The notes beneath the pieces were generated by a model. It saw only the letters and a program-made list of their open reading frames with translations. It had not been told where the DNA came from and made no database searches. Of a stretch of 64,000 nt of DNA, positions 25,432 to 33,723 are shown piece after piece. Position 1 is the first letter of the stretch. Every line of letters begins with the position of its first letter. The position numbers were made by a program, and so were the translations under genes. Origin of the DNA: an uncultured Paracoccaceae bacterium (GTDB taxonomy: Bacteria; Pseudomonadota; Alphaproteobacteria; Rhodobacterales; Rhodobacteraceae); the NCBI GenBank assembly GCA_937895435.1, contig CALAXT010000042.1:1-64000 (forward strand). The letters run 5' to 3'.

Positions 25432-26367
25432 ATGCAGATCAAACTGCGGCATCTTGAGGTGTTCCATGCGTTGATTGAGGCGGGATCGGTCTCGCGTGCG
25501 GCGCAACGGTTAAACCTGACCCAGCCCGCTGTCAGCATTGCCTTGGGTAATCTTGAATCGGATCTTGGGTTTCGCCTGTTTCATCGGGACCGGGGATTTT
25601 TTGCCCCCACGCGCGAGGCATCATTGCTGCATGCTGAGGTGGCGCAAAGCTTGCTGGCACTGTCGCGTATCACGCAGCGCGCCCATGACATCCGAACCGG
25701 GTCGGCAGGCGGCACGTCTATTGCCACAAACGGTGTTCTGGCCATGAATTTTCTGCCGCATCTGATTGCGAATTTTCACACCGAAATTCCAAACACGCGG
25801 GTCGAGTTGCGGGTGCACTCGTCACGCCAGATTGCAACGTGGGTCAGTGGGCATCAAATCGATATTGGGTTGATCGACACGCCGGTGCCTGTTGCAGGCA
25901 TGAATGCCGAGTTGTTTCGGATGGAATGTGTCTGCATCATGCAGGAGGATGACCCCCTGGCTCAGCATCAGGTGATTTTCCCTAAAATGCTTAAAGATCG
26001 GCCGATGGTGGCCATTTTGGGTGATCATTTGGTGGATCGCCAGCTGGATCAACTGCTGTATGAGGCCGATACCGAGGTGGTGCGCACAACATCAAGCTAT
26101 TACTTCGCCATAGCGCGAAATTTGGTGGCGGCGGGTGCAGGGCTGGCGATCATTGACCCGATCAATGGTATGGCAAACCTAAAGGATGGTGTGATTTGGC
26201 GGCGGTTTGCCCCGCGCATTACGGCGGAATTGGCGCTGATTACAGCCAAAGATCAGCCCAAAAGTGCTGCTACTGAAATGTTGATTGCCCGTATCCGTGA
26301 CGCGTTGCAAACGCATCTGTCCGTCTTTGATCAGGGTCGCCCGCAAGATCATACAGGGGGCGTTTGA
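25432..26367 (+). CDS. LysR-family transcriptional regulator
   Basis: This is a 311-residue LysR regulator. The helix-turn-helix is LRHLEVFHALIEAGSVSRAA followed by LNLTQPAVSIALGNLESDLGF, and the effector domain runs from about residue 90. It resembles regulators of opine and amino-acid catabolism. It is divergent from the FAD oxidase/transporter operon and its stop codon overlaps the start of the DMSP-lyase-like gene by one base (TGATG), so it is co-transcribed with that gene and may control both directions from the AT-rich palindromes upstream. Confidence 0.88.
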   Translation: MQIKLRHLEVFHALIEAGSVSRAAQRLNLTQPAVSIALGNLESDLGFRLFHRDRGFFAPTREASLLHAEVAQSLLALSRITQRAHDIRTGSAGGTSIATNGVLAMNFLPHLIANFHTEIPNTRVELRVHSSRQIATWVSGHQIDIGLIDTPVPVAGMNAELFRMECVCIMQEDDPLAQHQVIFPKMLKDRPMVAILGDHLVDRQLDQLLYEADTEVVRTTSSYYFAIARNLVAAGAGLAIIDPINGMANLKDGVIWRRFAPRITAELALITAKDQPKSAATEMLIARIRDALQTHLSVFDQGRPQDHTGGV

Positions 26368-26981
26368 TGCCTGTTCTCTCTCAGCCCAGATGCCGTTTTG
26401 AGCGGCTGCATGACCTGATCGAGGCGGCTGGGCTGCGCTTTTCTCAGCACAACAGCCCGATCGCCCATAACCTGAGCCGCGCAATTGGAACTTTGGATAG
26501 CATTGCAACGCCTGCCACACTGCCTGCGCCGACCAGCGTGCCCGCTTGCGCGGCCTTGCCCAGGCTTTGTGCCAACCCCAATGACCCGCTGATTGCCGCG
26601 TTGCGCCCGGCCTTGGCCGATCTGTGCTGGCGGCCCCCGGGCTATGGCAAGCTTGCGGCCACGATTTCCAGCCAGATGGCGGTGGTTGAAATTGTTGGGC
26701 CAAATGGAATGCTGCCCCATGCGGATATCCGGTTTGGTTTTTTGGCCCAACAAAAGGGCGTCGATTATCCAACCCACTGCCACGCTGCCGAAGAACTTTA
26801 TGTGGTCTTGGATGGGTCTGCCAAATGGGCGGTGGATCATGGGCCCTATGTCACAAAGGGGGTGGGGGATTTTATTTACCACGCGCCAAACCAACCCCAC
26901 GCAATTCGAACGGAAAGAACGGCCTTGCTGACGCTGTGGGGCTGGAGCGGTGATATCAGTGCGGCCAGCTATTCGGTGTGA
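26367..26981 (+). CDS. DMSP lyase-like cupin (DddQ/DddL type)
   Basis: The 204-residue protein matches the cupin DMSP lyases, which split dimethylsulfoniopropionate into dimethyl sulfide and acrylate in the cytoplasm. The metal-binding cupin motif 1 is YPTHCHAAEELYVVLDG (about residues 131-147) with the expected His, Glu and Tyr ligands, and motif 2 is DFIYHAPNQPHAI (about 168-180) with the second histidine. The closing WGWSGDI segment is also a family trait. The length is near DddQ. ATG 26367 is used because it overlaps the LysR stop and follows AGGGGG. Non-DMSP cupins of the same superfamily exist, so the activity needs a test. Surrounding transporters and oxidases are of betaine/amine type. 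Confidence 0.75.
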   Translation: MPVLSQPRCRFERLHDLIEAAGLRFSQHNSPIAHNLSRAIGTLDSIATPATLPAPTSVPACAALPRLCANPNDPLIAALRPALADLCWRPPGYGKLAATISSQMAVVEIVGPNGMLPHADIRFGFLAQQKGVDYPTHCHAAEELYVVLDGSAKWAVDHGPYVTKGVGDFIYHAPNQPHAIRTERTALLTLWGWSGDISAASYSV

Positions 26982-27062
26982 AACCGGCCCGTGCGATGCC
27001 TTGCGGCCATTTCGGTGCCAAGCTGCGCGGGAGGGGCATATTGGCCGCGTCCCTCATTGCAA

Positions 27063-27290
27063 TTAGACCTTTGGAATTTGGGGCAGGCCTGCCGCGCTCA
27101 GCAGTGCACTTGGATCTTGGTGGTCAAGCGGCGAGCAAATACGATAAATCTCTAATGCCTGCGGACAAATTTTGCCTGATTGATACAGCGCCATAGCCGC
27201 CGCATAGCGTTGGCGACCCGAGCCGGGCGCGCCCAAAGGCGTGTTGATGGGGGCCGCGTCGCGGCAAAGGTCGGTGGAGTTTTCAGGCAT
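27063..27290 (-). CDS. Small uncharacterised protein at the end of the second Pot-type operon
   Basis: A 75-residue protein that I do not recognise. Its ATG lies inside the end of the PotC-like permease gene (8-base overlap), as is usual for a coupled last gene of an operon. It has no signal peptide or membrane segment. The middle, GSGRQRYAAAMALYQSGKICPQALEIYRICSPLD, reads as two amphipathic helices and is followed by a short HQDPSALL segment. I cannot assign a function. Confidence 0.55.
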   Translation of the reverse strand: MPENSTDLCRDAAPINTPLGAPGSGRQRYAAAMALYQSGKICPQALEIYRICSPLDHQDPSALLSAAGLPQIPKV

Positions 27291-28122
27291 TGTTTTGGTA
27301 GGCCAGGCGGGCGTCTTTTTGGCGGCGTGCTTCGGCCCGGTTCATCAGCCAGCCAGCAAGTGCCACGCCAACACCCACGATCACGACAGTCAGTGTCGCA
27401 AGGGCATTTATGTCGGGGGTAACGCCTAATTTGACCTTGGACCAAATCAACAGGGGCAGGGTGGTGTTGCCCGGCCCGGTGGTGAAAGATGTGATGACGA
27501 CATCATCGAGCGAAATGGTAAAGGCAAGCAGCCAGCCTGACAGAATGGCCGGCGATATCACCGGCAGTGTGATGTCGCGCATCACCTCCCAAGGGCGCGA
27601 GCCAAGATCCATTGCGGCTTCTTCGATGGCGCGGTCGGCCTCGATCATGCGCGATTGAACCACGGTTGAGACAAACACCATCGAAAAGGTGATATGGGCG
27701 AGCGTGACGGTGGTAAAACCCCGAACTGAGGGCCAGCCAACCCAATCGGCCAGCAAAATAAAAAAGATCAGCGATGATATGCCGGTGATGACTTCGGGCA
27801 TCACAAGTGGGGCTGTGACCAGACCAGAAAACAGCATCCTGCCGCGAAAGACCCGAAACCGTGCCAGCGCGATGCCAGCCATTGTGCCCAGAATGGTGGC
27901 CAGCGTGGCCGAGAGCAGTGCGATTTTCAACGATAAGACTGCCGCTTTTACAATCTGTTGGTTATGAAACAGCGACACATACCATTTTGTTGAAAACCCA
28001 CCCCAGATCGTCACCAGTTTTGAGCCGTTGAAAGAATAAACGATCATCGACAGAATCGGGATATAAAAAAATGCAAAGCCAAAGCAGAGCACACTGATCA
28101 GGAAAATGGGGCGACGGTTCAT
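27283..28122 (-). CDS. Polyamine-type ABC transporter permease (PotC/PotI-like), second system
   Basis: The product has 279 residues and six membrane segments, opening with MNRRPIFLISVLCFGFAFFYIPILS and the SFNGSKLVTIWGGFSTKWY segment typical of PotC/PotI. The EAA loop (EAAMDLGSRPWEVMRDITLP, about residue 165) is clear. The ATG at 28122 overlaps the upstream stop (ATGA). The order permease, permease, ATPase, binding protein and oxygenase is read on the minus strand. It belongs to the putrescine-type subfamily; the real ligand is unknown. Confidence 0.88.
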   Translation of the reverse strand: MNRRPIFLISVLCFGFAFFYIPILSMIVYSFNGSKLVTIWGGFSTKWYVSLFHNQQIVKAAVLSLKIALLSATLATILGTMAGIALARFRVFRGRMLFSGLVTAPLVMPEVITGISSLIFFILLADWVGWPSVRGFTTVTLAHITFSMVFVSTVVQSRMIEADRAIEEAAMDLGSRPWEVMRDITLPVISPAILSGWLLAFTISLDDVVITSFTTGPGNTTLPLLIWSKVKLGVTPDINALATLTVVIVGVGVALAGWLMNRAEARRQKDARLAYQNNA

Positions 28123-29063
28123 GATGTGCCCTTGGCCGTAGGGTCGTGCTGGGCCTTGGCCTGATAATGGCTGTAGGCCATCATGGGAAAGACCATCAAA
28201 ACCAAAAGCGCAACCGCGATGCTTGAGGCCATTGGCCAATCGCGCGCCGCGCTAAACTCATCAGAAATAACGCGCCCAATCATTGGCCGCGCCGCATCTC
28301 CCACCAATGATGGGATCACCAGCTCACCCGCAGCAGGAATAAACACCAAAAGTGCGCCTGCGATGATGCCGGGAATAGATTGCGGCAGTGTGACATCCCA
28401 AAACACCCGCAACGGGCGCGAGCCCAGATCCATCGCGGCCTCATCCAGTGTCAGATCAAGCCGTTCAAGATTGGCGTACAGCGGCAAAATCATAAACGGC
28501 AGATAGGTATAGACGGTGACCAGTACCACCGCGAAATTTGAATGCATCATCGGAATGGCGCGCAGGGCCCAATCTGTTGGCACCACCGCATTATAGGCCC
28601 CGGTGAGCAGTTTGTTAAACCAACTGTTTGACCCCATCAGGCCCATCCACGCATAGACACGCAACAAAAACGATGTCCAGAACGGCAAAATGACCAGCAT
28701 CAACAGCACATTGCGCCAGCCCGCCGACACCCGGATCAGCGCCAGTGCCATCGGATAGCCCAACAACAGGCACAGTATCGTTGCAAGACCCGCATTGAGA
28801 AGCGATGTCACAAAGGCGCGAATATAAAGCGTGTCGTGAAAGAGCCGGGCATAGCCTGTCAGGTTGAGCAGTGGATGCTCACCCCCAAAAGAAAATGGTG
28901 GTGCGGTTGGGGTGCGTGTCGCAAAGCTCATGGCCAAAACGATGAGAAATGGCGCCAAAAAGAACACCAGCAGCCACACATAGGGCGTGGCAATCATAAC
29001 ATCAGACCAGCCGCGGCGGTGAAACCAATGGGCCAAGCCACGCTTTTGCGCCGGTGCTGTCAT
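28119..29063 (-). CDS. Polyamine-type ABC transporter permease (PotB/PotH-like), second system
   Basis: This 314-residue permease has a cytoplasmic N-terminus, a first membrane helix (IATPYVWLLVFFLAPFLIVLAMS), and five more segments. The EAA loop (EAAMDLGSRPLRVFWDVTLP, near residue 215) is almost the same as in its partner. Both ends overlap neighbouring genes by four bases (ATGA), so the operon is tightly coupled. It forms the channel with the PotC/PotI-like protein. Confidence 0.88.
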   Translation of the reverse strand: MTAPAQKRGLAHWFHRRGWSDVMIATPYVWLLVFFLAPFLIVLAMSFATRTPTAPPFSFGGEHPLLNLTGYARLFHDTLYIRAFVTSLLNAGLATILCLLLGYPMALALIRVSAGWRNVLLMLVILPFWTSFLLRVYAWMGLMGSNSWFNKLLTGAYNAVVPTDWALRAIPMMHSNFAVVLVTVYTYLPFMILPLYANLERLDLTLDEAAMDLGSRPLRVFWDVTLPQSIPGIIAGALLVFIPAAGELVIPSLVGDAARPMIGRVISDEFSAARDWPMASSIAVALLVLMVFPMMAYSHYQAKAQHDPTAKGTS

Positions 29064-30244
29064 GGGTGTAAGCCATCCAGCAAAATGGCGGCATCAGGGT
29101 CAAATGACAGCCACACGTCATCTTCCCAATCCGCCACGCGTCCCGACTCGCCAGTGCGCCGGGCATTAACCGCATGCACTAACACCAATGCCCCGGATGG
29201 CAAAACCACACGATAAAGCGAGTCTTTGCCAAAATACCCCAGATCACGCACAACACCCGCCACGCAATTGGCCACATCAGGTTTGCTGCGAGAGATGGTA
29301 ATTTTTTCTGGCCGCAAGGCGAGCGTCAGGGCTTGGCCAGCTGCCAGCCCGTCTTGAAATCGAGCCCGAAGGTTTGGCAAGGTATGGGCTGTGACGCTGC
29401 CGCCCCAATCGGGCAGGGCAATCTGGGCCATATCACCTGTCAGCTGCTCAAGGGTTCCATCAAACAGTGTGATCGCGCCAATGAAACCTGCGACAAAGCG
29501 GTTGTCAGGATATTCATAAATTTCGGTTGGGCTGCCGATTTGGCGCACCACGCCCTTATCCATCACCGCGATACGGTCTGACAAGGTCATGGCCTCATCC
29601 TGATCATGGGTGACGACGATAAAGGTAACCCCAGTGCGGGCCTGAATGTTCATCAATTCAAACTGGGTTTGTTCGCGCAGCTTTTTATCAAGCGCTGCCA
29701 GAGGTTCATCAAGCAGTAGCAATTTTGGCTGGCGGGCCAGCGCGCGGGCCAGCGCAACGCGTTGGCGTTGTCCGCCGGATATCTGATGTGGCTTGCGCCC
29801 GGCAAAGGGGGTCAGTTGCACCAGTTCCAACATTTCGCGAACCCTCGCGTCGCGTTGGGCGTCGGTCAGCGGGTCATGTTTCAGCCCATAACGGATGTTT
29901 TTTTCAACCGTCATGTGCGGAAACAACGCGTAGTTTTGAAACATCATATGGACGGGGCGTTCCCATGGCGGAACGCCTGTCATATCCTCGCCATCGATGA
30001 AAATACGCCCCTCGGACGGGTCTTCAAAGCCTGCCAGCATCCGCAATAGCGTGGTTTTTCCGCAGCCTGACCCGCCAAGCAGTGAAAAGACCTCGCCTTT
30101 TGTCACGGTCAGGCTGACATCTTTTACGGCCTGAAACGTGCCAAACTTCTTTGAAACACCCTCAATCCGAATAAAGGGTTCGGGTGTGGGGGCGGATGGA
30201 GGGGGCGGGGTGTCCCCCCCATGAATTTTGGCCTCGTCACGCAC
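29060..30244 (-). CDS. Polyamine-type ABC transporter ATP-binding protein (PotA/PotG-like), second system
   Basis: This ATPase of 394 residues has a proline-rich N-terminus, Walker A (GGSGCGKTT, about residue 57), signature ISGGQRQRVALARALARQ (about 155), Walker B LLLLDEPLAALDKKLR, and a C-terminal TOBE domain. The frame starts with GTG at 30244, three bases after the binding-protein stop; no better start is visible. It energises the second Pot-type importer. Confidence 0.88.
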   Translation of the reverse strand: MRDEAKIHGGDTPPPPSAPTPEPFIRIEGVSKKFGTFQAVKDVSLTVTKGEVFSLLGGSGCGKTTLLRMLAGFEDPSEGRIFIDGEDMTGVPPWERPVHMMFQNYALFPHMTVEKNIRYGLKHDPLTDAQRDARVREMLELVQLTPFAGRKPHQISGGQRQRVALARALARQPKLLLLDEPLAALDKKLREQTQFELMNIQARTGVTFIVVTHDQDEAMTLSDRIAVMDKGVVRQIGSPTEIYEYPDNRFVAGFIGAITLFDGTLEQLTGDMAQIALPDWGGSVTAHTLPNLRARFQDGLAAGQALTLALRPEKITISRSKPDVANCVAGVVRDLGYFGKDSLYRVVLPSGALVLVHAVNARRTGESGRVADWEDDVWLSFDPDAAILLDGLHP

Positions 30245-30247
30245 GGT

Positions 30248-31348
30248 TTAGCCTGTCTTGATACGCGAATAGGCGCGCGTCATGGCACGTTCCTGATCGG
30301 GGTTCAGGGGTTTTGGCGTCCAAAGGCGCGACAGGGTTTCTTCGTCGGGATAAATCGCCGGGTCTGACAAGATATAGTCATCCACAAAGGCGTTCGCCGC
30401 TTTGTTGGCATTGGCGTAGCCTGTGTAATTCGTGCAGCCCGCGATCACCTCTGGCTTTAACATAAAGTTCAAAAACGCATAAGCCGCGTCGGTGTGTGGC
30501 GCATCTGATGGCATAGCGAGCAGATCAAACCAGGCCGGTGCGCCAGTTTTGGGCACATGATAGGACAGGTTCATATCAATGCCCACTTCTGCGGCACGCG
30601 CCTTGGCCACGCCATAATCGCCTGACCAGCTGTTGATCACGCACAGCTCACCATTTGGAATGGCATTGAGATAGTTCACATTGTCAAACGTTTGAATATA
30701 TTGGCGAATGGGGGCGAAGGCCTCTACCACTTTATCGTAATCAGCCACATTTGTGGTGTCGCCATCCAAGCCCAGATACCGCAGCGTCATCGGCACCATG
30801 TCGGTGGGGCTGTCCAAAAGCGAAATGCCGCAATCGGCCAGTTTGGCCATATTTTCGGGTTGAAAGATCACATCCAAGGTTTCCAGATCAACATCTGGCA
30901 AACGCTCGCGCACCATGTCGACATTATAGGTAAAGCCCACCGAGCCCCAAGTATAAGGCACGCCGTGGCTGTTGCCTGGGTCAAACCCTTCAACAATGCG
31001 CAAAATATTGGGGTCAAGATTGCCCCAATTGGTCAGCCGCGTTCTGTCAATCGGTGCATAGACGCCCGCTTGGACAAATTGCGGCATCAAAAGCCCCGCC
31101 ATCACCACAACGTCATAGCCGGTCGACCCTGCCAACATTTTAGCCTGCATTTCCTCAGATGAGGCGTAAAGATCATAGATCACCCCGATACCGGTCTCGG
31201 CTTCAAAATCGGCCAATGTCGTCTCACCGATATAATCGGCCCAGTTAAAGACATTCACAGTCTGGGCGGCTGCCCACGAGGGGCGCACGTAAGGCAGGGC
31301 AAGTGCGCCCCCAAGGGCGGTCAGGCTTTGGCGTCGGGTCAGTTTCAT
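30248..31348 (-). CDS. Polyamine-type periplasmic binding protein (PotF/PotD-like), Tat signal
   Basis: The 366-residue binding protein starts with a twin-arginine signal (MKLTRRQSLTALGGALALP), unlike the Sec signal of the binding protein in the first Pot-type system. The mature part opens with VNVFNWADYIGETTLADFEAET, characteristic of PotD/PotF proteins, and later has SGDYGVAKARAAEVG. The ATG at 31348 is preferred to the GTG one codon earlier because GGAGAG precedes it. It is encoded just downstream of the Rieske oxygenase gene, so its ligand is likely the oxygenase substrate; this is inference. Confidence 0.88.
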   Translation of the reverse strand: MKLTRRQSLTALGGALALPYVRPSWAAAQTVNVFNWADYIGETTLADFEAETGIGVIYDLYASSEEMQAKMLAGSTGYDVVVMAGLLMPQFVQAGVYAPIDRTRLTNWGNLDPNILRIVEGFDPGNSHGVPYTWGSVGFTYNVDMVRERLPDVDLETLDVIFQPENMAKLADCGISLLDSPTDMVPMTLRYLGLDGDTTNVADYDKVVEAFAPIRQYIQTFDNVNYLNAIPNGELCVINSWSGDYGVAKARAAEVGIDMNLSYHVPKTGAPAWFDLLAMPSDAPHTDAAYAFLNFMLKPEVIAGCTNYTGYANANKAANAFVDDYILSDPAIYPDEETLSRLWTPKPLNPDQERAMTRAYSRIKTG

Positions 31349-31397
31349 CACGGGCTCTCCACTGTTGGTTTTGTTATCCTGTTTTTGGTCGTTGGTG

Positions 31398-32621
31398 TCA
31401 GGTTAGGTTGTTGCTGTGCGCTTGTTCACGCATTTTTGTGTTGATTTGGGCCAATTCAGCCTCGGGTGGGGCGGTTTCGCAGGTCATCACTGGCAAAAGC
31501 CCACGCATTTGATCGTGATGACAGCGGACGCCATATTCAAGATCCGACAGATGAAACCCATCAAACGCTGCAGATTTCATCGATTCGTTTGACCAGATTG
31601 ATAGTTGCTGATCTTCTTGCGAGGTTTCGCGGTCAATCCGATAGGCCAGATAGCGTGACAGCCGCTCGGCACGGGTTTCATTTTGGCGGCTGTAAATGCG
31701 CCCGGTGACCCGGGTCGAAGTATGGGTCAGCGGAATTTCCTGATAAAATTGTGCGCCCTCGGGTGTGAAGGCCAGAACAGCATTTGGAAACAGGCTGTAA
31801 TATGTCCAGGATTTCCGCAGATGTGGCGGCAACCATGGCTGTTCGGGGGAATGTTTTACATAATTGCGCACCGACCAACGGCGACCGGGCTGATCCCCGA
31901 ACTCGCCGATCGAATGCGACAGGCCGTTGGGGTAATTCAAATCGCGATAGCTGCGGCCATAAAGATCTTGCAACGCAGGGTGCGCCATGGCGACGTGATA
32001 GCCCTCATTGTCTACATCACGGACCGATTTCCAGTTGATTGGCAGAACCGTGTCCCATTCGGGTGGGGTGACGGGCGCGATATCCATGCAGTGATAAGCA
32101 GTGAGATCATCATTACAGGGGGCCAGCCATTCAGCCACGGGTGGCTGAGGCCCGTGTTGAAAGCGTAAAAAGAGAAAGCCGTGAAAAATTTCAAGTTCCA
32201 ATGGCTTTAACCCAAAATCTGCCCGGTTGATTGGGTCAAAGCTTTCGGGGCGCGCCACTCCGCGCAGCGTTCCATCAAGATTATAGACCCAGCCGTGAAA
32301 GGGGCAGACAATCGCCCCTTTGCACGACCCGCTGGCCCCATCCACCACCCGTGCGCCCCGGTGTCGGCACAGGTTGTTAAAAGCCCGCACCACACCATCC
32401 GCCCCACGCATCACCACCGCGCGCTCGCCCAAAAGATCAAACCCCAACCAGTCACCGGGGTTGGGGATGTCACATTCGTGCCCCACGATTTGCCAATGGG
32501 TTAGAAACACCATGCTGCGTTCCAGTGCAAACAGGCTTGGCGAATGATATGTCCAACCGGGCAAGCCACTGCGGTTCCAATTGTTCGGAATAGGCGGTGC
32601 GGCATTCATCAGCAGGGTCAT
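31398..32621 (-). CDS. Rieske non-heme iron oxygenase, alpha subunit
   Basis: This 407-residue protein has an N-terminal Rieske domain with CRHRG (about residue 82) and CPFHGW (about 101) as [2Fe-2S] ligands, followed by the catalytic domain with the iron-binding DVDNEGYHVAMAHP segment near residue 205. Related proteins hydroxylate aromatic rings or demethylate betaines such as glycine betaine, stachydrine and carnitine. It lacks a reductase gene nearby. The context, a polyamine/betaine-type importer downstream and a BetI-like regulator divergently upstream, supports quaternary-amine demethylation, but the substrate is not known. The ATG at 32621 with GGAGAC upstream is preferred over an extension of 14 residues. 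Confidence 0.87.
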   Translation of the reverse strand: MTLLMNAAPPIPNNWNRSGLPGWTYHSPSLFALERSMVFLTHWQIVGHECDIPNPGDWLGFDLLGERAVVMRGADGVVRAFNNLCRHRGARVVDGASGSCKGAIVCPFHGWVYNLDGTLRGVARPESFDPINRADFGLKPLELEIFHGFLFLRFQHGPQPPVAEWLAPCNDDLTAYHCMDIAPVTPPEWDTVLPINWKSVRDVDNEGYHVAMAHPALQDLYGRSYRDLNYPNGLSHSIGEFGDQPGRRWSVRNYVKHSPEQPWLPPHLRKSWTYYSLFPNAVLAFTPEGAQFYQEIPLTHTSTRVTGRIYSRQNETRAERLSRYLAYRIDRETSQEDQQLSIWSNESMKSAAFDGFHLSDLEYGVRCHHDQMRGLLPVMTCETAPPEAELAQINTKMREQAHSNNLT

Positions 32622-32791
32622 TGGAGCAGGTCTCCTTGGCGTCGTTGGGCCAACACGCGGCAATCAAAGCGGCGTGCACTGACTGTCTTTGGCCACTGCG
32701 TGCCCCCGTTTGATCTGAGGCCGCGCTGGTTCCAGTGGGCGGTCGTGTTGTCTTGGGTCATCAACATTCATCTATGTTCGTTTTATTTTGA

Positions 32792-32807
32792 CTGATGTGT
32801 CAATCAG
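32792..32807. promoter_or_regulatory. Palindrome in the Rieske/BetI-like divergent promoter
   Basis: CTGAT and ATCAG flank a six-base centre (CTGATGTGTCAATCAG), inside a longer imperfect symmetry TTGACTGA...TCAATCAG. It lies between the divergent Rieske and TetR-type genes and is of the size bound by BetI-type repressors. Inference from position and symmetry. Confidence 0.5.
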
Positions 32808-32888
32808 AATCTATGATCAAACTAAGTGCTTGTTGTGTTGTGGCTTTTGCCCCAGAAACAGGCGCGACTTGGCAAGGAGACACCCGTG

Positions 32889-33539
32889 ATGCTGACAGAT
32901 GCCCCCAAGGCCATTACCCTGCCGCGCAAATTGTCACGCGAAGCGCGTCAGGTGCAACTTATTGAAGCAACGATAGAAACGCTGGCTGCGCGTGGCTTTG
33001 CGCGCATGACGATGGGCGATGTCGCGAAATGTGCGGGCTTGTCGCATGGCTTGGTAAATTTTCACTTTCATACCAAAGAAAACTTGCTGGCAGAAACGCT
33101 GCGTTATTTGTCGAATGAATATTGCGAAAATTGGCAAGCCGCTTTGGCGGGGGCAGGTCCGACTGCACAAGCGCAATTGAACGCACTGATTCTGGCCGAT
33201 TTCAACCTGGCGATTTGCACGCCTGAACGTCTGGCGGCATGGTGTTCTTTTTGGGGCGAGGCGCAGAGCCGGCCGCTTTATCAACAAGAATGTGATGGAA
33301 ATGATCTGGCCTATCGGCTGCAATTACAAAAGATTTGTGCAGTTTTAGTGGCCGAAGGTGGGTATTGTCTGCACATTGAACGCGTGGCGCGGGCGTTGCG
33401 TCTGACGATCGATGGTGTCTGGCTGGATTTGATGATGGCCAACGCCGCCTATGACCGGGCCGAGGCTTTGGCCACGGTTTATACGCTGGCGGCATCGTTT
33501 TTTCCCAAGCATTTCGGGGTGGATGGCCCCCTGCCTTAG
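32889..33539 (+). CDS. TetR-family regulator, BetI-like
   Basis: This protein of 216 residues has a TetR N-terminal helix-turn-helix (RGFARMTMGDVAKCAGLSHG, then VNFHFHTKENLLAETLRYL) and a BetI-type C-terminal domain (WCSFWGEAQSRPLYQQ, about residue 120). BetI represses choline-to-glycine-betaine genes when choline is absent. No betA/betB genes are here; the target is more likely the divergent Rieske/transporter operon. The ATG at 32889 is chosen over an earlier in-frame start at 32826 because the MLTDAPKA opening fits the family length and GGAGA lies before it. Confidence 0.85.
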   Translation: MLTDAPKAITLPRKLSREARQVQLIEATIETLAARGFARMTMGDVAKCAGLSHGLVNFHFHTKENLLAETLRYLSNEYCENWQAALAGAGPTAQAQLNALILADFNLAICTPERLAAWCSFWGEAQSRPLYQQECDGNDLAYRLQLQKICAVLVAEGGYCLHIERVARALRLTIDGVWLDLMMANAAYDRAEALATVYTLAASFFPKHFGVDGPLP

Positions 33540-33614
33540 TGGTCGCATCGGCACGTCTTTGCGTTGCCTTTTAAAGTGGCAAGTATGCTGACATCTTGCT
33601 TGCTTTTGCTGGGG

Positions 33615-33632
33615 TGTCACCCTAGCTTCACA
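33615..33632. promoter_or_regulatory. PpsR/CrtJ-type box (TGT-N12-ACA)
   Basis: TGTCACCCTAGCTTCACA fits TGT-N12-ACA and nearly the fuller form TGTCA-N8-TGACA. It lies about 90 bp upstream of the AerR/PpaA-like gene. A weaker related element, TGGCA-N7-TGACA, lies at 33577-33593. In phototrophic relatives PpsR/CrtJ boxes control photosynthesis genes. A match this short can arise by chance. Confidence 0.5.
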
Positions 33633-33723
33633 AATGGGTGCGCAGGCGCCCGTTGTGCTAAGGCTGCAAAAGACGGCGATGTGCAACGCAGATCGGGGAA
33701 GCTGCATAGGAGGATCTGCCTTG

